A stretch of 5,650 nucleotides of DNA from Candidatus Eiseniibacteriota bacterium (GTDB lineage: Bacteria; Joyebacterota; Joyebacteria; Joyebacterales; Joyebacteraceae), in the NCBI GenBank assembly GCA_030639555.1, contig DAOWCM010000149.1:1-5650 (forward strand), read 5' to 3'. A model generated the notes under the pieces. It saw only the letters and a program-made list of their open reading frames with translations. It did no database searches and was not told the DNA's origin. The translations under genes and the position numbers were made by a program. Below, piece after piece: positions 1-5,426 of this stretch; the stretch's first letter is position 1, and the number at the start of each line of letters is the position of its first letter.

Positions 1-1488
1 ATCCACGGAGCGGGGCGGCTGCGCTCCGTCGGCTATCTGGTTTCGATTCACCATCTAAGGAGCGAGGGCGATTTCACCTACGTGGATCATCATGGAACGC
101 CGGAGACCACCGATGACGACGCGGTTGTCACGCGAGAGAACAACCAGTTCCAGCAGTCGGGTCTGTTCCTGCGGATCGTGCCACCGCCGTTCAGAGGCTG
201 GCGATTCGAGCTCTCTGACGATTTCTTCGTGAAAGAGAGCGGCATCCCGGGGATCGAGAACGTGCACATCAAGAGCGCCCACTTCGATGTCCTCCGCAAC
301 ATGCTCAGAGGCTCCCTCGATTCACCTCTCCTTGTCGGGAACGCGCTTGAGCTGCGGGCGATGGGCTTCCACCAGCATCAAAGAGACCGCTTCTACAACC
401 CGGACAACGAGGTCGGGCTCAGCCGGTCCGATACCGACAACAGAAGCACCGCCGCGGGAGTGAACCTCCTCGGTACCCTGCACTGGTACCGCGGTCGCCA
501 GGTGGTCCGTCTGTTCAGCGAGCTTCGGCACGAGCGGTACATCCCGGAGGACATGAATCCGAATATCGGAGTCGGGTTCACCCGGAAGCGTCGGGTGACG
601 ACGCTGAACGCCGAGGATCGAGTTCTCCTCTGGGGCGAAAGCCTGGCGCTCGTAGTGGGGTACCACTATCAGGAGGCCGTGGACAACTACGCCGGTCCCG
701 TCCCCTTCGGCGCGCCGCCTGCTCCGCTCGACGAACCGCACTGGTCGGTCGCCCACGGACCGAGCTTCGGACTGCGGTGGTCGCCGGAACCGGCGCTCGT
801 CGTGAAAGCGAACAGAGCCCGGTACGGTCGCTTCCCGACAATGCTGGAGCTCTTCGGCGCAAACGGCTACGTCGTCGGGAATGCTGAGCTCCGACCTGAA
901 GAGGGGACTACGACCGACGTGGGAGTGGTGCTTCGAGCTGAACGGCCGGGAGTGGTCTCGTACGTCCTCGAGGCCGCGGTCTTCCTGTCGGAGAGAGATG
1001 ACCTGATTACGTTCCTTCAGAACTCACAGAAGAGCGTAAAGGCGTTCAATCTCGAGTCCGCGCGCGTCGCCGGGCTGGAGCTTTCCGCGCGCTGCGCGTG
1101 GGAGCGAGGACTGGAGCTCTCCGTGTCGTACACGCGGGAGGACGCGAGGAACACGGGGCCGTCGCCCATCTACCACGGCAAGCGCATCCCGTACGTTCCG
1201 CAAGACAAGCTGTTCGTGCGGACGGCCCTTGCAACCGGCCGCATCACGTTCAGATACGATTACCACTTCGAGAGCGACACCTACCGCGACCGCGCGAATC
1301 TCTCTGAGAACATGAGTCCGGCAAGACATCTCCACGGCGTCGGCGCGCGTGTTGAGCTCACAGAGAGTCTCGCTCTGGACGCACACGTGCAGAACGTCTT
1401 CGACGCGGCTGTCGCGGACGTCGATGGGTATCCGCTTCCTGGAAGGACGTTCTACGTGACACTGAAATTCGCAGTTGGTCCCAACTGA
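1..1488 (+). CDS. TonB-dependent outer-membrane receptor, C-terminal part (5' truncated by window)
   Basis: The frame is open from base 1 to the TGA at 1486-1488, giving 495 residues. The GTG at 82 is internal, not a start: the residues before it (a 'Y-LVS-IHHLRSEGDF-Y' stretch) already read as a TonB-receptor barrel strand, and the following GTPETTDDD and TRENNQ segments continue the pattern. The N-terminal signal peptide, TonB box and plug lie upstream of the window. Alternating hydrophobic/polar strands run to the end. The C-terminus carries the family signature NVFD followed by DGYPLPGRTFYVTLKF, the last barrel strand, with a short VGPN tail instead of ending on the usual terminal aromatic residue. 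Members import scarce ligands (siderophores, cobalamin, nickel chelates, glycans) across the outer membrane using TonB-ExbBD energy. The substrate cannot be read from the sequence. The downstream partner and nickel-cofactor operon make a metal or metal complex the leading inference. The family call is firm; the ligand is not. Confidence 0.9.
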   Translation: MHGAGRLRSVGYLVSIHHLRSEGDFTYVDHHGTPETTDDDAVVTRENNQFQQSGLFLRIVPPPFRGWRFELSDDFFVKESGIPGIENVHIKSAHFDVLRNMLRGSLDSPLLVGNALELRAMGFHQHQRDRFYNPDNEVGLSRSDTDNRSTAAGVNLLGTLHWYRGRQVVRLFSELRHERYIPEDMNPNIGVGFTRKRRVTTLNAEDRVLLWGESLALVVGYHYQEAVDNYAGPVPFGAPPAPLDEPHWSVAHGPSFGLRWSPEPALVVKANRARYGRFPTMLELFGANGYVVGNAELRPEEGTTTDVGVVLRAERPGVVSYVLEAAVFLSERDDLITFLQNSQKSVKAFNLESARVAGLELSARCAWERGLELSVSYTREDARNTGPSPIYHGKRIPYVPQDKLFVRTALATGRITFRYDYHFESDTYRDRANLSENMSPARHLHGVGARVELTESLALDAHVQNVFDAAVADVDGYPLPGRTFYVTLKFAVGPN

Positions 1489-1494
1489 GAGGAG
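1488..1494 (+). promoter_or_regulatory. Ribosome binding site for the beta-propeller gene
   Basis: The sequence AGAGGAG begins on the last base of the receptor stop codon and sits 9 bases before the ATG at 1504. This strong Shine-Dalgarno match selects ATG 1504 over the internal ATG at 1540. It also shows that the propeller gene follows the receptor directly, with no room for a separate promoter in the 15-bp gap. Confidence 0.75.
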
Positions 1495-1503
1495 TGAAGA
1501 ACC

Positions 1504-2946
1504 ATGCGCGTCCGTCCGTGCTCTTGTCCCGGGTTCCGCATGCCGCTCATCGTTGCCGTCGTCCTGGTCCTCGCGTCTCAGGCGCAGGGGACGCCGCCGT
1601 GGGATTACGTCTTTGCCGTTACCACCGACTTCGGGCCGAGCGGCAGGTTCTCGATCGCCGATGTGGTTCCGCCGTGGGGCGTCGATGCGAACCTCGGGGG
1701 CATCCACAGTGACGCCGTCGCCCGCCATCACGGCGGCCTCATCTACGTCGTTAATCGTCTCTACGCCGACAACATCCAGGTTCTTGATCCCGAACAGGAT
1801 TTCACCACCGTCATCCAGTTCTCCGTCGGTCCGGGAAGCAATCCCCAGGACATTGCTGTCGTCTCCCCGGACCGCGCCTACGTCTCTCGGTACGAGACGG
1901 TGTGGCTCTACGAGGTGAACCCCGTGGTGGGCGCCGTTCTGGACTCGATCGATCTCTCGGGCTTCGCGGACACGGACGGGATTCCGGACATGGCGCAGAT
2001 GGCGCTCGTCGGCGACCTGCTCTTCGTTGCGATTCAGCGGCTCGACCGCGACAACTTCTGGCTGCCGGTTTCTCCCTCGTATCTCGCCGTCATCGACACG
2101 AACACGAACGCGCTCGTTGACGTCGATCCTGTGGCGCCCGGTATCCAGGGGATCGAGCTCACCGGCCTCAATCCGACGTGTGAGATACAGGTCGATGAGG
2201 AGGCGGGGATCATGTATGTCGGGGAGAGCGGCCGGTGGAACGTGTCCGACGGCGGGATCGACGCCGTCGACGCGGTCGGCCTGACGGCGCTCGGGTTCGT
2301 CACGACCGAGGACCAGCTCGGCGGCGACATCGGCGATTTCACACTTCCGTTGAACGGCCGGGCCCACGCCGTCGTATCGGTCTCAACGCCCGGATGGGAG
2401 GCGTACTGCGTCTCGTTCGACTGGGCCAGTGGGAACTTCATCGGCGAGGTGTGGAGACCAGGTGGTTTCTCGGTCGAGGACATCGAGGTCCATCCCGGCA
2501 CCGAGCAGCTCTTCCTCTGTGACAGGACCTACACCAACCCCGGAGTGCGCGTGTTCAGCGCTGCCGACGGCGGCCAGCTGACGACCGGCCCCCTGAACGT
2601 CGGTCTTCCGCCGTTCGACCTCGTCATCGTCGGGGACGCAGTGACCGGCGTGGGGGACACCCCGGCCGAACTGGGCCCGACCCTTCACGTAGCCGCGAAC
2701 ACGGTCGGGGCGGAGACTCTCGTCGCGTTCACGCTCCCCAGCGAGGGTTCTGTGCGTCTCGACATCTACGACGTCTCGGGGCGCCATGTGAGGAATCTCA
2801 AGCGGGGATTCGTGGGACAGGGGGAGCACGTCGCCTCCTGGGGCGGGCGGGATTCGCATGGGAGACTGGTTGCCAGCGGCGTCTACTTCGTGAGAGTGGA
2901 GGCGGGCGGCGCGGCGGCGACCGCGAAGGTCGTGCTGCTGCGCTAG
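1504..2946 (+). CDS. Secreted YncE/BtuG-like beta-propeller protein with C-terminal FlgD-Ig/T9SS-like domain
   Basis: 480 residues. Residues 1-29 look like a Sec signal peptide: basic start, hydrophobic core PLIVAVVLVLA at 14-24, cleavage probably near AQG-T at 28-30. There is no lipobox, so it is not an obvious lipoprotein. Residues about 35-378 carry repeated blade-like strands ending in 'YV/FV' and 'V-D' motifs: IYVVNR (80-85), AYVSRY (125-130), LLFVAIQRLDR (172-182), YLAVIDTNTN (193-202), IMYVGESG (236-243) and LFLCDRTY (336-343). GSNPQDIAVV (111-120) resembles YncE/DUF5074-type propellers. Residues about 417-480 match the FlgD-Ig/T9SS-type C-terminal fold: LDIYDVSGRHVRNL, then ASWGGRDSHGRLVASGVYFV, ending KVVLLR. 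Such tails place proteins at or beyond the outer surface. It follows the receptor by 15 bp, probably in the same transcript. A ligand-capture role beside the receptor, as BtuG serves BtuB, is inference. It could instead be an unrelated surface protein. Confidence 0.72.
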   Translation: MRVRPCSCPGFRMPLIVAVVLVLASQAQGTPPWDYVFAVTTDFGPSGRFSIADVVPPWGVDANLGGIHSDAVARHHGGLIYVVNRLYADNIQVLDPEQDFTTVIQFSVGPGSNPQDIAVVSPDRAYVSRYETVWLYEVNPVVGAVLDSIDLSGFADTDGIPDMAQMALVGDLLFVAIQRLDRDNFWLPVSPSYLAVIDTNTNALVDVDPVAPGIQGIELTGLNPTCEIQVDEEAGIMYVGESGRWNVSDGGIDAVDAVGLTALGFVTTEDQLGGDIGDFTLPLNGRAHAVVSVSTPGWEAYCVSFDWASGNFIGEVWRPGGFSVEDIEVHPGTEQLFLCDRTYTNPGVRVFSAADGGQLTTGPLNVGLPPFDLVIVGDAVTGVGDTPAELGPTLHVAANTVGAETLVAFTLPSEGSVRLDIYDVSGRHVRNLKRGFVGQGEHVASWGGRDSHGRLVASGVYFVRVEAGGAAATAKVVLLR

Positions 2947-2984
2947 CGCGGTCCGGACGACAGCCCGCCGAATACCAATCATCA

Positions 2985-3011
2985 GGAGGGGCCGCCAGAC
3001 GCGGCTCCTCT
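2985..3011 (+). terminator. GC-rich hairpin after the propeller gene, possible transcription terminator (no U-tract)
   Basis: The arms 2985-2995 and 3001-3011 pair over 11 consecutive positions, including two G-U wobbles, around the 5-base loop CAGAC. It starts 38 bases after the TAG stop at 2944-2946. The bases that follow (CCACGCACC) contain no run of T, so it is not a classical intrinsic terminator. It may mark the 3' end of the receptor/propeller transcript, protect it from exonucleases, or act with Rho. Confidence 0.45.
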
Positions 3012-3022
3012 CCACGCACCGG

Positions 3023-3040
3023 GCCGCCGCGCCGGGCGGC
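3023..3040 (+). other. Second GC-rich hairpin in the intergenic region
   Basis: GCCGCC at 3023-3028 pairs perfectly with GGCGGC at 3035-3040 around a 6-base GC loop. It lies 11 bases downstream of the first hairpin. No T-run follows it. In GC-rich DNA a 6-bp all-GC stem can arise by chance, so functional confidence is low. The tandem arrangement in an otherwise gene-free gap supports a termination or RNA-structure role. Confidence 0.3.
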
Positions 3041-3059
3041 GTGCCGATACTGCTACCAT

Positions 3060-3082
3060 CACGCCGGCGTGTGCGCTAGAAT
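3060..3082 (+). promoter_or_regulatory. Candidate promoter/operator upstream of the transporter-lar operon
   Basis: CACGCCGGCGTG at 3060-3071 is a perfect 12-bp palindrome. It is followed five bases later by TAGAAT (3077-3082), a 5-of-6 match to a sigma70-type -10 hexamer, 63 bases upstream of the ATG at 3146. No convincing -35 hexamer is visible at normal spacing. A regulator bound at the palindrome would overlap the promoter spacer, so metal-responsive control is conceivable. The palindrome does not resemble the NikR operator (GTATGA-N16-TCATAC). It is only a candidate. Confidence 0.25.
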
Positions 3083-3131
3083 CCCTGTTTGCGCTATGGT
3101 TACGGATATCGCGTCACTGAAGCCTGTGGGA

Positions 3132-3138
3132 AGGGGAG
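3132..3138 (+). promoter_or_regulatory. Ribosome binding site fixing the transporter start at ATG 3146
   Basis: AGGGGAG lies 7 bases before the ATG at 3146. This identifies the ATG as the start rather than the in-frame TTG at 3089. The TTG would add 19 residues with no hydrophobic character and has no Shine-Dalgarno sequence in front of it. Confidence 0.8.
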
Positions 3139-3145
3139 AATCGAC

Positions 3146-3856
3146 ATGGACAGGAGTCTCCTCGTGCTTCTGGGGACCGCCGCGACGATCGGATTCGTGC
3201 ACACGGTGCTCGGGCCCGACCACTACCTTCCGTTCATCGTGCTGTCGAAGGCGCGTGGATGGGCTCCGCGCAAGACGGTTCTTGTCACCGCGCTCTGCGG
3301 CGTCGGGCACGTGCTGAGTTCCGTCATCCTCGGCCTCATCGGTATCGCCGTCGGTGTCGCCCTGCTCAAACTCGAGATCATCGAGTCCGTGCGTGGTGAC
3401 ATCGCCGCCTGGCTCCTCATGGCGTTCGGGTTCGCGTACTTCGTGTGGGGCGTGCACAGGGCGATCCGGAACAGATCTCACGAGCACTCTCACGCGCACG
3501 AGGGCGGCGAGGTGCACAGCCACGTTCACGGGCACACGGGTGAGCACAGCCACGTCCACGACGCCAAATCGCGGAGCGTGACGCCGTGGATACTGTTCCT
3601 GATCTTCATCTTCGGTCCGTGCGAACCGCTCATTCCCATACTGATGTTCCCGGCGGCACGAGGGAGTATCTCCCACGTCGCGCTCGTCGCCGCGGTGTTC
3701 GGTCTGGTGACCATCGGGACGATGCTGACCGTGGTCATGACCTCGTACTACGGCCTGGCGAGAGTGCGGGTGAAGAGCATGGAACGGTACGGTCACGCGC
3801 TCGCCGGCCTCGCGCTGTTCGCGTCCGGCGGAGCCATCACATTCCTCGGACTATGA
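3146..3856 (+). CDS. UreH/NicO-type six-helix membrane protein with His-rich loop, probable nickel (or cobalt) transporter
   Basis: 236 residues with about six membrane segments: roughly 5-23, 45-72, 86-104, 146-170, 177-200 and 214-236. Helix 1 runs into HTVLGPDHYLPF (19-30), a His/Asp-rich signature of the UreH/NicO/TauE-like superfamily, comparable in kind to the metal-selecting HX4DH motif of NiCoT permeases but with a different spacing. GVGHVLSS (52-59) adds another membrane histidine. A second marked motif is FGPCEPLIP (156-164), at the fourth helix. Between helices 3 and 4, residues 112-138 hold 11 histidines in HSHxH-type runs, a likely metal-binding loop. The stop overlaps the larE start by 4 bp (ATGA), so it is translationally coupled to nickel-cofactor synthesis. 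This supports nickel supply as its role. The family alone would also allow cobalt, efflux or sulfur-compound export, so substrate and direction are inferred. Confidence 0.75.
   Translation: MDRSLLVLLGTAATIGFVHTVLGPDHYLPFIVLSKARGWAPRKTVLVTALCGVGHVLSSVILGLIGIAVGVALLKLEIIESVRGDIAAWLLMAFGFAYFVWGVHRAIRNRSHEHSHAHEGGEVHSHVHGHTGEHSHVHDAKSRSVTPWILFLIFIFGPCEPLIPILMFPAARGSISHVALVAAVFGLVTIGTMLTVVMTSYYGLARVRVKSMERYGHALAGLALFASGGAITFLGL
3514..3560 (+). repeat. Imperfect direct repeat coding for the His-rich loop
   Basis: The 17-base unit GCACAGCCACGTYCACG occurs at 3514-3530 and again at 3544-3560, differing by one base (T/C), with a 30-bp period. Both copies encode HSHVH. Because the offset is a multiple of three the reading frame is kept, consistent with loop growth by in-frame duplication inside the transporter gene. 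Confidence 0.6.
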
Positions 3857-4674
3857 CAGCACCCGGCAAGCTCGGTAAGCTCACGGGCATCCTCAAAGAT
3901 ATGGGAAGCGTGCTCGTCGCCTTCTCGGGTGGTGTGGACAGCACGTTCCTGCTTAAGGTGGCCTCGGACACGCTCGGCCCGCTGGCCGTGGCGGCCACCG
4001 CGACCTCGGCGATACGAGCGTCGGACGAACTGACGCGGGCGCGCGACCTGGCACGCGTGATTGGCGCCGAGTTCGTGGTCGTCGAGTCGGGCGAGCTCGA
4101 CGATCCGGACTTCGTTTCCAACCCGCCCGAGAGATGCTACATCTGCAAGAAGCGGTTGCTTTCGGAGCTCCGACGCGTCGCGGACACGCGCGGACTCGAG
4201 GCGGTCGCCGAGGGTTCCGTTGTCGACGATGCGGGCGACTACCGCCCGGGCATGCGGGCCGTCTCGGAGCTGGGTGTCAGGAGCCCGCTCAGGGAGGCCG
4301 GGTTCACCAAGGCGGAGGTCCGCGCTCTCTCGAGGGACATGGGCCTTGCGACCTGGGACGCGCCGTCCTCGCCGTGTCTCGCAACCAGGCTTCCATACGG
4401 GACGGCGATAACGGTCGAACGGCTCCGGCGGATCGAGCGGGCCGAGGAGCTTCTGGCCGAACTGGGGATCAAGGGATTCCGGGTCAGAGACCACGGTGAC
4501 GTTGCCAGGATCGAGGTCTCGCGCGCGGACGAACGCGTGCTTCTGGACCCCGTTGCTCGCGGGGCAGTCGTGAACGGCCTGAGGGCCCTCGGGTTCACAT
4601 ACGTGGCGGTCGACCTCATCGGGTACAGGGCCGGGAGCATGAACGAGACACTCGCCGAGAGGGAATCGGATTGA
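3853..4674 (+). CDS. larE: LarE, pyridinium-3,5-bisthiocarboxylic acid mononucleotide synthase (sulfur insertase of NPN cofactor synthesis)
   Basis: 273 residues, the normal family length. LarE adenylates each carboxylate of pyridinium-3,5-biscarboxylic acid mononucleotide and replaces it with a thiocarboxylate, in the cytoplasm. The PP-loop ATP-pyrophosphatase signature SGGVDS is at 25-30. Other family motifs are DYRPG (129-133), the SPCLATRLPYGT segment (173-184) and GYRAGSMNE (257-265). Cys175 falls where the L. plantarum sacrificial cysteine (Cys176) lies. The protein also has RCYICK (94-99), giving Cys95 and Cys98, and no other cysteines. This three-cysteine set matches the [4Fe-4S]-dependent LarE class, in which the cluster carries the transferred sulfur and the enzyme is not consumed. 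As I recall, L. plantarum LarE has no cysteines at the CxxC positions. The start is the ATG overlapping the transporter stop. No clear Shine-Dalgarno sequence precedes it, so translation probably depends on coupling. The reading frame stays open upstream, but that stretch is the transporter read in another frame. Confidence 0.95.
   Translation: MTAPGKLGKLTGILKDMGSVLVAFSGGVDSTFLLKVASDTLGPLAVAATATSAIRASDELTRARDLARVIGAEFVVVESGELDDPDFVSNPPERCYICKKRLLSELRRVADTRGLEAVAEGSVVDDAGDYRPGMRAVSELGVRSPLREAGFTKAEVRALSRDMGLATWDAPSSPCLATRLPYGTAITVERLRRIERAEELLAELGIKGFRVRDHGDVARIEVSRADERVLLDPVARGAVVNGLRALGFTYVAVDLIGYRAGSMNETLAERESD
4657..4664 (+). promoter_or_regulatory. Ribosome binding site supporting the TTG start of larB
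   Basis: GAGAGGGA inside the end of larE sits 6 bases before the TTG at 4671. The site decides the start of larB. From this TTG the protein opens with the usual LarB helix (NTDSIRELLEKV), whereas the next in-frame alternative, GTG at 4707, would remove it. Confidence 0.7.
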
Positions 4675-5426
4675 ACACCGACAGCATCAGGGAACTTCTG
4701 GAGAAAGTGAGCGCCGGGGCGACCGGCGTGGACGAGGCTCTCGACGTTCTCAGGCGCCTTCCCTACGAGGACCTCGGCTTCGCCAAGATAGACACGCACA
4801 GGGACCTTCGCACCGGCTTCCCCGAGGTCGTCTTCTGCGAGGGGAAGACCATTGAACAGATAGTCGGAGTCGTCCGGAGCCTGCCGGCGGGCGGGTTTCT
4901 GATGGGAACGCGCGCTGACGCCGGTATGTACGATGCCGTGAAGGCGGTCCGAAGCGACGCGGTCTACCACGAATCCGCCAGGATCATTCTCATCGGGGAG
5001 GGGAAGGAGAAGCGGTCGGGGAAGGCGATACTCGTCGTCAGTGCCGGCACGTCCGACCAGCCCGTCGCGGAGGAGGCCGCAGTTACGGCGGAGGCGATGG
5101 GAAACGCGGTCGAGCGGCTGTACGATGTGGGGGTCGCCGGCATTCACAGACTTCTTTCTCACAGAGAGAAGCTCACCGAGGCGAACGTCCTGGTGGTCGT
5201 CGCCGGAATGGAAGGCGCGCTCGCCAGCATCGTCGGTGGGCTGGTGGACCGACCCGTCATTGCCGTTCCGACGAGCGTCGGATACGGCGCCAGCTTCCAC
5301 GGCCTGTCCGCCCTTCTCACGATGCTCAACAGCTGCGCCCCGGGCGTTGCCGTGGTCAACATCGACAACGGCTTCGGAGCGGGCTACATGGCAAGCGTGA
5401 TCAACCGGACGTGTGAGGCGCCATGA
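4671..5426 (+). CDS. larB: LarB, NaAD carboxylase/hydrolase (pyridinium-3,5-biscarboxylic acid mononucleotide synthase)
   Basis: 251 residues, full length for the family. LarB performs the first step of NPN cofactor synthesis: it carboxylates C5 of the pyridinium ring of nicotinic acid adenine dinucleotide and cleaves the phosphoanhydride, releasing AMP. The N-terminal part carries the hallmark PYEDLGFAKIDTHR (31-44), GFPEVVFCEGKT (49-60) and MGTRA (78-82). The C-terminal half, about 118-246, is an AIR-carboxylase (PurE)-like domain with SAGTSD (124-129), VAGMEGALAS (177-186), VPTSVGYGASFHG (199-211) and NIDNGFGAGY (230-239). Cys222 in MLNSCAPG matches the position of the L. plantarum cysteine (Cys221) reported to attack the pyridinium ring. 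The TTG start overlaps the larE stop (TTGA) and the stop overlaps the larC start (ATGA), so all three are translationally coupled. Family and function are very secure. Confidence 0.96.
   Translation: MNTDSIRELLEKVSAGATGVDEALDVLRRLPYEDLGFAKIDTHRDLRTGFPEVVFCEGKTIEQIVGVVRSLPAGGFLMGTRADAGMYDAVKAVRSDAVYHESARIILIGEGKEKRSGKAILVVSAGTSDQPVAEEAAVTAEAMGNAVERLYDVGVAGIHRLLSHREKLTEANVLVVVAGMEGALASIVGGLVDRPVIAVPTSVGYGASFHGLSALLTMLNSCAPGVAVVNIDNGFGAGYMASVINRTCEAP

Noticed and set aside
82..84. GTG as the start of the first gene
   Set aside because: The frame is open to base 1 and the upstream residues fit a receptor barrel strand. A complete receptor also needs a signal peptide and plug domain, so the true start is outside the window.
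1024..2367. Long open frame on the - strand (447 codons) across the receptor/propeller junction
   Set aside because: It lies antisense to two well-supported genes, its translation is rich in Arg, Asp and Val with no recognisable motif or hydrophobic pattern, and long antisense frames are expected in GC-rich coding DNA.
3115..3136. Cobalamin-riboswitch-like fragment (CACTG followed by GGGAAGG)
   Set aside because: It resembles one inner segment of the aptamer, but there is no B12 box after it, no matching upstream conserved segments, and it runs straight into the Shine-Dalgarno sequence. Most likely chance.
3089..3145. Upstream TTG start extending the transporter by 19 residues
   Set aside because: There is no Shine-Dalgarno site ahead of the TTG and the added residues are not hydrophobic, while ATG 3146 has a strong site 7 bases upstream and begins directly with the first helix.
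3586..3852. N-terminal extension of larE into the transporter gene
   Set aside because: The extra residues are the transporter sequence read in another frame, rich in Arg and His. LarE starting at 3853 has the normal family length and an ATGA overlap.
4239..5300. Long open frame on the - strand (353 codons) across larE/larB
   Set aside because: It is antisense to two confidently identified genes and has no recognisable domain, so it is a codon-bias shadow.
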